64,000 nt of DNA from Zygnema circumcarinatum (Eukaryota; Streptophyta; Zygnematophyceae; Zygnematales; Zygnemataceae): the NCBI GenBank assembly GCA_037447605.1, contig CM074820.1:22773-86772 (forward strand), written 5' to 3'. Made by a program: the position numbers and the translations under genes. The notes below the pieces were generated by a model, which was not told the DNA's origin, did not search any database, and worked only from the letters and a program-made list of their open reading frames with translations. Positions 23,598 to 34,105 of this stretch are shown here, piece by piece (within the stretch, counting starts at the first letter, position 1; each line of letters opens with the position of its first letter).

Positions 23598-24312
23598 TGT
23601 AGCGAAACGCTACAGTCACCCCAAGGGGAAGGATTACTTAAAGCCCGGCGTGGCCTTATGTTTACATCCAATGCATTACCTAATGGTTAGGGCATCGGAT
23701 ACCCTATAGGACGATGGAGGTCCTAGGTTCGAACCGTAAGAACTGGTTCACACGTGGGGGCACCACATAGTCACGGTGCGCCCCACATCACCCGCCAAGG
23801 TCCCCTCCTCGACTTAAGGGAGGATTGGGGATTAACGGCACCACGGGGATCCATCCGGGTCCCGCTGACCGGGATCTCGCCGCTGTCCGATCCCCTTTTG
23901 GAATTCCGGCCGGCCGTCTGCATAAGCATGCGTTACCGGTTGGGTACGCGACGGGTTTTATTAATCGCACTCCTCATGTGGTCAGCGCGCTGGCCAAGGA
24001 ATGCGGCGAATGCTCAGACAGATAATCTCCTCAATCTACGTCGAGAGACACGCCGCAGTCACATCGGGATGTTTCGCCTAACTCTCCATGCCGTAGAGGT
24101 TCAATCTGGGAAGCATATAGTGGGCTTAGGGACCGCTCGGGCCACCCAACCAATGCATCGGCATTCGGTTGCACCTCGCCTCTGTGTGGTCGCCAATCCT
24201 CTCGCTTTTCTCTCTCTCTCTCTCACACTTTCTGACTGTGCGCCGAAAGCAGGCCGAGAGAGATTCCGGGCCAAGTAAGACCCAGGGGGATTAGCCCCCA
24301 TGGCCCGCTACA
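23598..24312 (+). repeat. 5' LTR of the chromovirus
   Basis: The LTR begins TGTAGCGAAACGC and ends GCTACA, the TG...CA boundary of LTRs. The direct repeat partner is 30112-30854. It is 715 bp long. The first 230 bp is almost identical to the 3' LTR; the remainder is much more diverged. It contains tRNA-like A and B box motifs and a CT-rich run near 24206-24222. Confidence 0.9.
23676..23735 (+). promoter_or_regulatory. tRNA-like Pol III A box and B box inside the 5' LTR
   Basis: TTACCTAATGG (23676-23686) resembles a tRNA A box (two mismatches to the TGGCCTAATGG of some tRNA genes). GTTCGAACC (23727-23735) fits the B box consensus GWTCRANNC exactly, at tRNA-like spacing. The T-stem does not pair well, so this is not an intact tRNA gene. 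Confidence 0.45.
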
Positions 24313-24545
24313 AGCAGTATCGAGTCGCTAAGGCGGGCGCTTCGAAAAGACCTAGTGGGTCATGGTGACCACTCACGCCGGAGGGGACCCGGGCCCCCTG
24401 CCGCCATCTTCCACCACCCGGCCCCGACGTGACGGGGAGAACTCTGAGATCAGCAAATCTCCTACGAGGGCCCGGGCCCCCGAAGCCCACCGATGACCAA
24501 GGTCATCCGTGAATGCCGCCCTCCTTCGGGTAAGCACCGGAGCCG

Positions 24546-25878
24546 TTGGCTCCGGCAGACTCCGCCGATCCCATGATCGGGGCCCACATCACGGTGGGCG
24601 CGTCCTTGAAGATGAAGAAGAGGATCGACGATCTAGGAACGGATGTAAGGCAGCAGCGCGTCTCCACCATGGCCTGTTCGAGGAAGGTGGACGACATGGA
24701 GCTCACGGTCCGCCGCCTGGTGGACACGCTCCAAATGGAATTCAGGGGCCTTTCAGACAGGCTTCGGAGGATCGAGGAAGGTATGCCCCACACCCCCTCA
24801 GCCAGAGGCAAGTGGATGCAAAGCAGTCCTCGGGAAGGGGTTAGCATACCACTCCGCCGCCATTACCGACGCCCCAACCGCCGCCGGAAGTACCGGGTAG
24901 CAGCCCGCCCCCCTCGCCTCCTCAACAGGGGAGTCACCTCCACCTGGTGTAGGGCGAACCACCAAATAGCAGGGGACCCCCATCCGGGCAACCGGGCCGG
25001 GCGGGCGGAGGAGATCCCAGCCCTCTGGACGCCCTCCAAGAACCTTACCGGGAGGATGCCAGAATCGGGCCAAAGTGGCCCCGCTTTCCTTCTGGGGTGA
25101 ACATCCTAACACGGACTGCTCCATCGAGCAGTGGTTGGGTCAAACGAAGGGTTACCTTCTTGCGACCAACTGTCCCCCCCTCCAGTGGGTAAGCTTTGCT
25201 TACCCAGCACTCAAAGGAGCCGCATACCGTGTGTATGAGGGTCTCTTTGATGAGATTGGGGACGATTGGGATAAGTTCAGAGATGAACTCATCAAACACT
25301 TTGGGGCCTTGGATCCTGGCTTGGAGGCCCGGGATAAATTTCAGAACATGGTCCAAACCGGCAGCGTCAAGCAGTTTCTGCGAGACCTGCGACAGGTGGT
25401 GCCACAAATCACCACCCACAAGCCTGGTCAGGCTGAGTTCTTTTTCCACTTCAGGAATGGCCTTAAACCACACCTGAGGAAGCAGCTACGGACTAACCCA
25501 CGGACTCTGAAACCGTGGGACCCCGCTGACTCTGAGCTGTACTTTGATGCAGCCATTCAGTTGGACACCGCCCCTGCAGGCGATGCAGGCCCTTCCCGAC
25601 CCCAGCAGAGGTCGGGCGACGTGACAGGGTCGTGGAAGGCGGGACCCTCAGCTCCTGCCAAGATGGCAGGAAAGAACAAGCGGAAGCAGCCGGAAGCGAC
25701 TGCCCGCCTAGCCACTGCAAGGCCGCAGAAGTTGACTCCAGAGGAAATGGAGAAGATGCAGCGGGAGAACAAGTGTTTCCGCTGCCGCAAGGAGGGGCAC
25801 AAGGCCCGGGATTGCCCCCTGAATGCTAAGGACAGGAAGGGCAAGGGACCGGAAAACACCAACCCACCAGCAGTTTAG
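24546..25878 (+). pseudogene. Chromovirus gag (coiled-coil, capsid-like, zinc knuckle), frame-shifted
   Basis: The segment at 24546-25100 encodes a heptad-rich, probably coiled-coil N-terminal part (KKRIDDLGTD, VDDMELTVRRLVDTL). The frame then changes to the one at 25075-25878. That frame carries the retrotransposon Gag core (IEQWLGQTKGYLL, AYRVYEGLFDEIGDDWDKF, QFLRDLRQVV) and a CCHC zinc knuckle, CFRCRKEGHKARDC, near the C-terminus. The frame change shows one or more indels, or a decayed junction, between the parts. Gag forms the virus-like particle; here it is unlikely to be made intact. Confidence 0.8.
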
Positions 25879-26056
25879 GAGTCCCTGCTGGTGGAGAGAA
25901 TAGGTTAGGGGATGGGACGAAAGCTGCCGTCAAGGTTAAGGGACTTTTGTGGCTTAGGACCACGGACATTCTTAAACTGATGGGCAGACCTTTGGGGGTG
26001 CACGATCTTGTTGTGTGTCATGCGCTCCCTGATTTCATGTCTCTTTTTCTGCCACC

Positions 26057-27178
26057 GTGGTGACTCCCTCTAGGTTTATGGATGTAATGATGCGTGGCCA
26101 GTGGCATGTTTCAATTCTCAATGTTATGGGGGATGAAATCTTGATGAGATGTGCCATGGATGCCTTGCATGTCTTGCGGGATACTTCCCACATCCTTGGG
26201 CTGCATGTGCTGGTTCCTCAGCACATGGCAGTTCGCACCTTTCCCAACGCCACTTGGCGGTTGGTGAAACAGTTGAGGAAAGGGCACGAGTTGGTGCAGA
26301 CGATGGAAGGACCCACCAGTTCGCTGGTTGGATCCCCCTACACCTTGGTGTGGAGGACGGCTCGTCCTCAACCCTCGCATATAGTGCGATCTTTGTTCCA
26401 TCTTGCCCATCGTGCCATGACCTTCACCGGGTCAGCCAATGGCCACCCAGCAGTCATACTGCTAGATACTGGGGCAGATGCTAACTTTGTTAGTTCTGCA
26501 TTCACCCAGAGATTTGGGTTGACCACAGATCCCCATTCGGAAAGTGTTACTTTCGGGAACGGACGCAAGGGCCAAATCTCTGGTAGTGTCACACTCAAGA
26601 TCAAGCTCCAGTCCTACTCCGGGGCAGTAAAGTGTCTTTTGACACAACTGGCTCCGAGTACAGATGTTATTTTAGGGAGTGCTTGGTTAACCATGGTCAA
26701 AGCCCAATTGGATTTTTCCATCCCACACTGCATTCTGCACAGAGGGGATAGGCGCATCACCCTGCACCCTGGCAAACCCACTGCTATCACGCAGGTTGAT
26801 ACTCCTTATCTCTGCTCGGCCGTGCAATTGGCCAAAGCTGTTAAGGAGGGTTGCACCTTGTTCATGGTGCATGTCATGACAGCCACTGAGGATGTGCATG
26901 ACGAAGATCAGGAATGGCAGATCACATCTACGGATGTGCTCTCGGCCGTTCCACCCAAAATCCAACCTCTGTTGGATGAGTTCAGGGATGTTTTCCCTGA
27001 TGACCTCCCAAGAGGGTTGCCACCGTCTCGAGGAGTCGGGCACACCATCCTCAGCTCGAAAGCAAAAGCCGCCTGGGCGGCCGACGCATCGCTAAGTCCT
27101 AAGAGATGCGTAGCTAAATTGGCAACTTTATTTGACAAGGTAATGGATAAAGCAGCCGTAGCCCCTTTGGGGCTCTGA
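26057..27178 (+). pseudogene. Chromovirus protease and RT N-terminus
   Basis: An open frame of 373 residues. The retropepsin-like active site ILLDTGADANFVS is followed by the typical VILGSAWL flap and C-terminal region. The frame then enters the RT N-terminal extension (LLDEFRDVFPDDLPRGLPPSRG). It ends at 27176-27178 in the middle of the RT, where a frame break or deletion has removed the fingers region. The RT catalytic YLDD motif lies in the next frame. Confidence 0.85.
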
Positions 27179-27474
27179 TCTTGTTCTGCCGGGAAGCCAA
27201 AAGTGCATGGGTTTGTTGAGATGCATTGATTATCACAAGCACTCAACAAGATCACCGTAAAGAACCGTTTTTCTTTACCACGTATTGATGATCTGTTGGA
27301 TCGTCTTCACGGCGCCAAGGTGTTTACATCACTTGATCTTGCTCGTGGTATTATCGATCCGCGCCACGGAAGTCGATGTGCCAAAACTGCCCTGACATTG
27401 GTCATTTCCAATATAAGGTGTTGCCCTTTGATTCGACTAATGCCCTACGACTTTCCGTGTCAGAATGAATCCAG

Positions 27475-28068
27475 ATGTCTACTCCAAGATGGACGAAGTT
27501 TGTTTTGGTTTACCTCGATGATATCCTTGTCTTCAGTAAGACAGAGGAGGAACATCTTGAACACGTTCGGAAAGTGTTTGAGGTACTGAGGACGAACCAG
27601 TTTTATGCCAAGAGAAAGAAGTGTCACTTCATGCAACGTGAGTTGCTATATCTTGGGCATATTCTCAATGATCAGGGCCTTCGGCCAGATCCTGCCAAGG
27701 TTTCTGCGGTAGAAACTTGGGCGCCACCGACTGACTTACATCAGTTGCGGTCATTCTTAGGATTTGCGAATTATTTCCGTAAATTCATCCAAGGGTTTAG
27801 TAAGCTGGTTACTCCCTTGACCAATTTGACGCGTTCCGGTGTCCCCTTTGTATGGACCCCTGAGTGCCAGGAAGCATTCGAGGGTGTCCGCCATGCACTT
27901 GTTACCGCACCTACTCTCCGTTTAGCGGACCCGTCCAAACCTTATGAAGTGGTTTGTGATGCTTCGGGATTCGCCTTGGGTGCCGTCTTGTTTCAGGATG
28001 GTCAACCTCTGGCGTATGAAAGTCGCGAAAATGAATCTCCGCTGAAGCGCAACTATTCTCGCAATTAA
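27475..28068 (+). pseudogene. Chromovirus RT (YLDD) and RNase H fragment
   Basis: A 198-codon open frame contains the RT catalytic motif YLDDILVFS. It continues through the RT thumb/connection (LYLGHILNDQGLRPDP, SFLGFANYFRKFI) into RNase H (YEVVCDASGFALGAVL). It ends at a stop after NYSRN, so the rest of RNase H is lost or shifted. The preceding 300 bases encode disrupted RT fingers and palm. Confidence 0.85.
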
Positions 28069-28696
28069 CAGAACCGCTATAAAGGGTCTACCGAGGACAT
28101 GGCGTTATTTGAGGGGCGAAGCGTCACGCTGTCACGACCACGCCGGCCGACGCCTTTCCGACTCCAACACCTTGTCTAGGGCGCAAGTGCACGCCGTCTG
28201 AGTTCCTCCAAAGGTTTGACCGCCAAAGGGGTTTATCGAATTTAAGGTTGGAATGTACATCTAATCGAAAGCAAAAGTGCTCTGCGATCTTGCCCTGATG
28301 GTGCTACTGCTTCACTCGAGTGTTGGTGGAACTTAGATGACAGAGGTGAGGGGCCGCCAACCCCGAAGCCCTCGCCTCCAAAGATGCTTTTGTCATAGAT
28401 CCTCCACCAAGACGCAGCCACCTCCTCGCCTCTCGACCTCGCATTTGATGATTCAGAGGGGTATACTGGGTGATCCTTGTTCCTCGGATGGCCAAGGTAA
28501 TGGCTATAAGGACAAAGTGGTGTCTAAGGACGGATTTTGGTACCACGGCCAGCAGTTGGTCGTGCCCAAGGCCGGGACTGTACGGCAGCTCATTCTGAGT
28601 GAGTTACATGATCCTCCGCATCGTCACATGGAGTTGCCAAAACCCGCGAGGCACCGCCTCCGTGAGTTCGGGTGGCCTCGACTCTGAGAGGGACGT

Positions 28697-29458
28697 GTGG
28701 AAAGCGATATCCTCGCTTGTCCAACTTGTCAACGAAACAAACCCCGCACTGGCAGGATCCCTGGCCAGCTGCAACCCCTCACACCTCCTTTTCGGAAATG
28801 GGATAGTGTGGGTATGGACTTGATCACGGATCTTCCTGTGACACCTCGGGGGCATGACTCCATCCTCGTCTTTGTCGATCGGCTCAGCAAGATGGTGCAT
28901 TTTGCACCAACTACTAAGACCGCTGGGGCCGACGAGATTGCACGGTTGTATGTTGACAAAGTGTGGAGCCAGCATGGTCTTCAGTCAGAAATTGTGTCTG
29001 ACCGTGATCCACGATTCACCGGCCATTTTTGGACGGAAGTGCTCAAAATCGTGGGGACCAAGCAGGCGTTGAGTACAGCTTTCCACCCGCAAACCGATGG
29101 CCAGACGGAACGGGTGAACAGGATCCTGGAGGATTACCTCCGGCATTATGTGGGACCCACCCCGGATGGGTGGGATGAACTGCTCCCAGTGGCAGAGTAC
29201 GCCATCAATAATGCTTTCCAGGAGTCCATTGGTACCACCCCTTTCTTCCTGAACTTTGGGCAGCATCCCCTAAATCCCCTGCAACCAAGGGATCAGCCCC
29301 CGACCAGGAACATGGGCGCCTGCCGTAACTCCCCGATCCTGGAAGCCGAGAGGAACTGGACATGGGACCTAACCTCCCTAGCCAGATCTTTGTCCGCTAA
29401 TGTCTCGAGGCCAAAAAGGGCACGGCAGACCTCGCAGCGCCTACAAAAGGCTCTATAA
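28697..29458 (+). pseudogene. Chromovirus integrase core
   Basis: The frame includes the end of the zinc-binding domain (CPTCQRNKPRTG) and the DDE core: the first Asp in VGMDLITDLP, the second Asp in IVSDRDPRF and the Glu in QTERVNRILEDYL. It stops after QKAL at 29458. The chromodomain frame (29400-30077) overlaps it in another phase, so an indel near 29400 separates the core from the integrase C-terminus. Confidence 0.85.
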
Positions 29459-30077
29459 GCCGACGCCACCTGCACTCCAACTCACCTTCAAAGAGGGCGA
29501 TGAGGTGTTGCTGAGTACGGCGAACTTGAGACTCAAAGCTTATGGCGGAACACGTAAGCTGTGGCCCCGCTTCATCGGACCCTTCAAGGTCGTGAAGCGC
29601 ATCAATGAGGTCGCTTACCAGTTGGATTTACCAGCCCATATGAAGGTGCATCCGGTCTTTCATGTGGGATTGTTAAAGGCCTACCGTAGCGATGGGAGGA
29701 TCCAGCCACCTCCCCCACCAGTGGAACTTGAGGGTGAACTTGAGTATGAAGTTGAAACCATTCAAGCCCACCGTATTGTGAGAAAGGGTCGATCTTCCCG
29801 TCACGAATACCTCGTGAAATGGTTGGGCTATGGGGTTGAACATAGCACATGGGAAGCCGAGGGCAACTTAACCAATTGCCAGGAGCTCATCAACTTGTAC
29901 TGGGAGGCGCAGGCCGCAGGAGAGCGGGCGAGGGCGGCTCGGGGGGTTCCTGAGCCGTCCCCGCGCAACTCGGAAAGGGACTTGACCGGGATTATCGCTG
30001 AGCCCTCCCGGTTATCACGTAGAGTTCGACGCGTGCCGTTGAAACTACGAGCTGCCTTTACTACCCCACACACGTGA
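29400..30077 (+). pseudogene. Chromovirus integrase C-terminus with chromodomain
   Basis: The GPY/F module is visible (WPRFIGPFKVVKRINEVAY, VFHVGLLKAY), followed by a chromodomain at about 29750-29880 with VETIQAHRI, EYLVKWLGYG and STWEAEGNL. Two of the three aromatic-cage positions are plausible (the Tyr of EYLVKW and the Trp of STWE). Such chromodomains steer integration to particular chromatin. The frame ends at 30077, just before the polypurine tract. Confidence 0.88.
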
Positions 30078-30099
30078 ACGAGGGCGTTCACATTCTCAC

Positions 30100-30111
30100 A
30101 GGGGGGAGTAA
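30100..30111 (+). other. Polypurine tract of the chromovirus
   Basis: The sequence AGGGGGGAGTAA lies directly next to the 3' LTR, where plus-strand priming takes place in LTR retrotransposons. Confidence 0.8.
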
Positions 30112-30854
30112 TGTAGCGAAACGCTACAGTCACCCCAAGGGGGAAGGATTACTTAAAGCCCGGCGTGGCCTTATGTTTCCATCCAATGCATTACCTAATG
30201 GTTAGGGCATCGGATACCCTATAGGACGACGGAGGTCCTAGGTTCGAACCGTAAGAACTGGTTCACACGTGGGGGCACCACATAGTCACGGTGCGCCCCA
30301 CATCACCCGCCAAGGTCCCCTCCTCGACTTAAGGGAGGATTGGGATTACCCACCACGGACCCATCCGTCCCGCTGATTGATCTCGGCCGCGGCCCCGATC
30401 CTCTTTTTTTGGCTCTGGCCAGCCGTCTCGCATAAGCACGTTACCGCTGGTACGGACGCGGGCTGACCGACCCGCCGCGCGGGCTGTAGGGATCCGCCGC
30501 GGTAATCGACGGTCTCGGGCGCTGGGCCAAGGTCATGCAGCGCGCCGCGAATGCGGCGAGCCAGATGTTGTACACCTCCACCCATTCGGGTCGAGAGACA
30601 TGTGGCAACCGCCATTGAGTTTCAAGGCCTAATCCTCCATGCTGGTAGGAGGTTCAACGGGGGAAGCATATAGGGGCGAGGGGGACTGTCGTCACCCAAC
30701 CAACGTACCGGCATTTGGTTGCACCCCTGCCCAGGGCTGCGCCAACCTCTGAAGCTCTCTCTCTCTCTCTCACTTTCTTGATTCAGGCGCTGAGTGCAGG
30801 CTGAGAGAGATTCCGCGCAAGACCGAGGGGGGATTAGCCCCGCGGTCCGTTACA
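30112..30854 (+). repeat. 3' LTR of the chromovirus
   Basis: A 743-bp direct repeat of 23598-24312, beginning TGTAGCGAAACGC and ending CGTTACA, followed by the target duplication CCCTG. It contains the same A box (30191-30201) and B box (30242-30250) and a CT run at 30758-30771. Beyond its first 230 bp it differs strongly from the 5' LTR. Confidence 0.9.
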
Positions 30855-30859
30855 CCCTG

Positions 30860-30945
30860 ACTCTAGTGGAAACGCCCGGCGCTGGTGTTCACACTGGATT
30901 GACATTCGTGCCGCCACGTCAGCGGTTCCTCCCCCCCGCGATGGC
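30860..30945 (+). pseudogene. Right-hand continuation of the older gypsy pol
   Basis: Removing the chromovirus and one CCCTG copy fuses the frame ending at 23597 to this segment. The joined frame stays open for about 28 more codons and ends at a TGA (30943-30945). This shows that the older element was a single reading unit when the chromovirus landed in it. Confidence 0.65.
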
Positions 30946-31076
30946 TGACCGTTTGCGACCGACAGCGCGGCCTTCTCCGTACCCCCCCTGCCATGCCGAC
31001 TCCTCATTGGTCCATTTCTAATTCCTGCCACTTTTTGCCACTTCGCCAACATTTCGCCAGCCGGCCGTCTCTTCCG

Positions 31077-31086
31077 NNNNNNNNNN
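31077..31086. other. Assembly gap (10 N)
   Basis: A run of ten Ns in the right arm of the transposon block, close to where the 3' LTR of the older gypsy element would be expected. Confidence 1.
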
Positions 31087-31973
31087 ACTGTCAGTGATAA
31101 GTAGATGGGATGTCAGTGATGCTAGTTTGTCTTTTAGTGCTGGGCTTAGTATTTGTATTTGCTGTGTGGTTTGTTGTCTTGCTCTTCTTTTTCTGCCTCT
31201 TCAGCTCCAGCAACAGTTGCTAAGTGAGAGGGAGAGAGAGAGAGTTCCATTGCATAAAGAGAAAGAGAAAGAGTCTTCTTGCTGATAGCATTTAGACATC
31301 CCATTCAGCCCAGCCAGACAAAGATTTCAGTGAGAAGACACTTTCATTGTAATGACAATCCCCAGCCAATCGCTGGCTGGGGTGAGTTTCCAAAACACAA
31401 CCTTTATCTAAGCTGAGTCCTATTTTCCCTTTGCTGTCACTATGCCAAGCTACCATCTTGTGATATCCTGCCTTACACTCTTCCCAATGACCGATGATAA
31501 CTAGAAGTCTAGCGAAGAGAATAGCCGAAGAGAGGACAGGGGAAGAGAGCCCCCAAGGAAGGGCTCTTTGCGCATCGAGTCCAGCCGCCGGTGGGAACAT
31601 CTTCAGAATCCCTACGTCTTCCGCTGCGCGTACCTCTGAATCCCCCGGATCCTGGCTCTATGCTGCAGGCAGACCCACAACACCAACACAACCCTTCATC
31701 AGTTTCAGCACGGACGCGCGAGTGGCCGTACACCACCTGCAACTAGCTCAGCACTCTCCCCTTAACCCCACTTATCTTGTGCTACATCCGTCTGGTTCAC
31801 TCTGTCTGCTCGTGCTCGACCGTACATGCGTACCGCATAATACCGTACAGTCGTACGACCATACGACCGTCCGACCGTACATGTTGTAAAGGCGTTGTAA
31901 AGTAATATATATCAGCCGTTATCTAGTCGTCACAGTTGTATAATATAATATATATTATATAGTCGTAATTAAT
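31087..31973. other. Right arm of the transposon block, no gene seen
   Basis: It holds a short GA/TC-rich segment (31223-31275), a hairpin at 31360-31382 (stem CCCCAGCCA/TGGCTGGGG, 5-base loop), CCGTAC/GTACGG palindromes (31818-31881) and an AT-rich stretch (31885-31975). The start TGTCAGTG at 31089 could be the edge of an older LTR, but the adjacent gap prevents a decision. Confidence 0.4.
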
Positions 31974-31982
31974 CCATCCCTA

Positions 31983-31990
31983 CTCGCAGT
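31983..31990. repeat. Right copy of 8-bp target site duplication CTCGCAGT
   Basis: Identical to 19992-19999. It follows the right inverted end CCATCCCTA of the hAT-like element. Confidence 0.85.
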
Positions 31991-34105
31991 GCACACTAGA
32001 ACGAAATGTCGTGTACCCTACAACCAGTTAGGGCGAGAAATCGAACTTTTTTTAGCTTAATTGTTCAATGGTCAATTGAAAAAACAGAAAAAAAACTCAG
32101 TCGATCGTTTGAACAGTTGGATCGAATGTTTTGGAGCTTGAGAACTTGAACAACATGAAAGAAATGCTAAGAAATTCGTGTGGGTTCCAAATTTTGCCCG
32201 TAAAATTCAAGCAATCTGAGGAATTTTCTTACCTCCGGTCCAACTTTCACCGTACGAACTTTTTTTATCAGATCAATTGTTACCGTACGGTGCAAAATAG
32301 ATTCCACCACCTTATGGCAATGGAAACCAGAAGCGGGTCCAGCGCTTTGCCACCTGCCAGAATCTCATTGTTGATCGGTGGATGCGAAATAAATCGAAAT
32401 TGAACGCGACTCGGAGTTAATTGTTCAATGTTTGACTGGATTCGCATTGAAAAAGGACTCGTTTCTTAGAAAAAAACAGAAACAGAAAGCAGAAACTGTT
32501 TTTTTTTCTGAACTGCGGTTTTGAAAGTTTATTTTTTTTGAGAAGTCAAAATCTTTAATATCTTATGTGTTCAACCTAATTGGTTCGAGGGTATTAGAAT
32601 TCCAATAAAAATTTCTGAAAGTCAGGCCGTTTTATAAAACACTTTTAGAATAGCTGGACAATCGTACGGCTACACTGTACGGCCAATACCAGCCCTATTC
32701 AAGTTGGCGGGCGTTCAAGTTCAATGGTCGTATGGTCATTCTAAAAGTGTTCTAAAACTCTGAAATTTTTATTGGAACGTTCTAATTCTTCTTGGTCGGA
32801 CAAATGTACTGTACATCCCCCCACAGTACGGTATATTCTGTACGGCGCGTGATGTGACGCGACGTGACGTGGTTAGGGGGCCGCCTCGCCGCGGGGGCAC
32901 CCGCGCTGTGCCGCTCTGCTCGTCGTTCTCGTCCTCCTCGTCCTCCTATTCCGCCTCATCCTTCTCCTGTTTCTCCTTCTAGTTCTCCGTCTCCTACTTT
33001 TATTCCTCCTACTCCTACTCTTGCTCCTTCCACGTCTCCTACTCCTAGTCCTACCCCTTATCCTACTCTTTCTCCATCTCCTACTCGGCGCTCTTGCATT
33101 TGGCGCTCGGCGTTCGGCATCCTCCTCCTCCGTCGCCCGGTTGGCAGGGAGGGAATGAGGTTTCAGATTCTCCAACTTGAAGCTTGACAGAAGTCACAAA
33201 ACCCACACACTTGCACTTCAATCCAATCGTCAGCCATCAGCCATCAGCCATCAGCCATCAGCCATCAGCCATCAGCCATCAGCCATCAGCCATCAGCCAA
33301 TCATCTTCTCACGGAAGCCCCACCGCTCATTCGGACTGCATCTGCTCGAAGCGAACAGAGTACTAACTTCCTTTCAATACTTGGACCAATCCAGCTCGCT
33401 GAATATTGCAGCTCGCTGCCTTCAGACCAGCGCTGGCCTTAAATTACATCGCGCCGCCTGCTCCGTGACTTTAGACTTCCATGTCCAGTGCCACCTGTCA
33501 CTGTCAGGCTGAACCCTGCCAAATCAGCACCAGCTCTCTACCACTGTTCCAAAGAACGCGCACACGGGCTAAGCCTATCCTCCAAGCTTTTTCATGAGCA
33601 TCCTCCACCCGCCGGCTATTCCTGGGGAGCTCACCTGCGCCGTCTGCCGAATCTGGTGGCTCATTTTAGGACGTGGTTTTTAACCGAGGAAATTGCCCAT
33701 CTAAAAGCTACCACTGGCTGTACAGAAATGCCCCCATTGTCTGCCACGCACACCGTCACGCGAGCTAAAAAACAGAAACGACGAGCAGGAGTCGGACAGC
33801 GCTGATGCCGAGATTCCGACCACGGTGGACCCCAGGCCCCTACAGAGGCACGGGGGTGTTCACGAGGCAAGAATTTTCGCAACTTTTGCCGCAGCATCAG
33901 GAGGAATCTCCCGGCCGGGCACCTTCGCCTTCACGAGGGCTATGTACCTGCACGGCACGCAGCACTTCGGCCCGTCAGACCCGCAAGCGACTTCTCAATG
34001 CTGCCACCGGTCGGCGGTTTTTTAATACATGAAAGGAACAGGGCGGCAAAGAAAGCACTGATGACAGGGTCCGACAGACAAACAAAAAGTGAAAAAGGGT
34101 GACTC
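31991..34105. other. Intergenic region right of the transposon block, no gene recognised
   Basis: This is the former upstream neighbourhood of the proteasome gene plus the 3' flank of SEC8. AT-rich to about 32830 with GTACGG motifs (near 32275, 32665-32690 and 32825). A short cluster of GTGACG motifs lies at 32845-32870 and TCC-rich sequence at 32924-33085. Frames of up to about 105 residues between 33480 and 34030 show no recognisable domain. Confidence 0.45.
33231..33299 (+). repeat. 7-bp tandem repeat (CAGCCAT)n
   Basis: About ten perfect head-to-tail copies of CAGCCAT. There are no spacers, so it is not a CRISPR array. Confidence 0.93.

Larger units (their letters stand above)
23598..30854 (+). 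mobile_element. Ty3/gypsy chromovirus, 7.26 kb, complete boundaries, coding decayed
   Basis: It is flanked by 715 and 743 bp LTRs and by a perfect 5-bp target duplication CCCTG (23593-23597 and 30855-30859). The internal order is Gag, aspartic protease, RT, RNase H, integrase and chromodomain, defining a chromovirus. A polypurine tract sits at 30100-30111. The coding region has frame breaks (Gag start, between 27178 and 27475, and 28068 to 28697), so this copy cannot be autonomous. It sits inside the integrase C-terminal region of the older gypsy element. No clear primer-binding site follows the 5' LTR. Confidence 0.93.
20000..31982. mobile_element. hAT-like DNA transposon shell carrying nested LTR retrotransposons
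   Basis: The left end reads TAGGGATGG (20000-20008) and the right end CCATCCCTA (31974-31982), a perfect 9-bp inverted repeat. It is bounded by identical 8-bp duplications CTCGCAGT. Short inverted ends starting TAGGG with an 8-bp duplication are the hallmark of the hAT superfamily. Subterminal inverted repeats support it: TACTTTACAACG at 20038-20049 recurs inverted at 31893-31904, and GTACGGTCG/CGACCGTAC motifs crowd both ends (20126-20171 and 31818-31881). Both ends are AT-rich. No transposase is recognisable, so it is non-autonomous or its gene has been destroyed. Most of the 11,983 bp is a decayed Ty3/gypsy element and the chromovirus inserted in it. Two assembly gaps lie inside. Confidence 0.8.

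Noticed and set aside
33231-33299. Regular short repeats that might suggest a CRISPR array
   Set aside because: Head-to-tail 7-bp units without spacers in a eukaryotic genome; it is a simple tandem repeat.
33488-34032. Frames of 66-105 residues right of the transposon block
   Set aside because: No domain, no conserved motif and no consistent splice sites.
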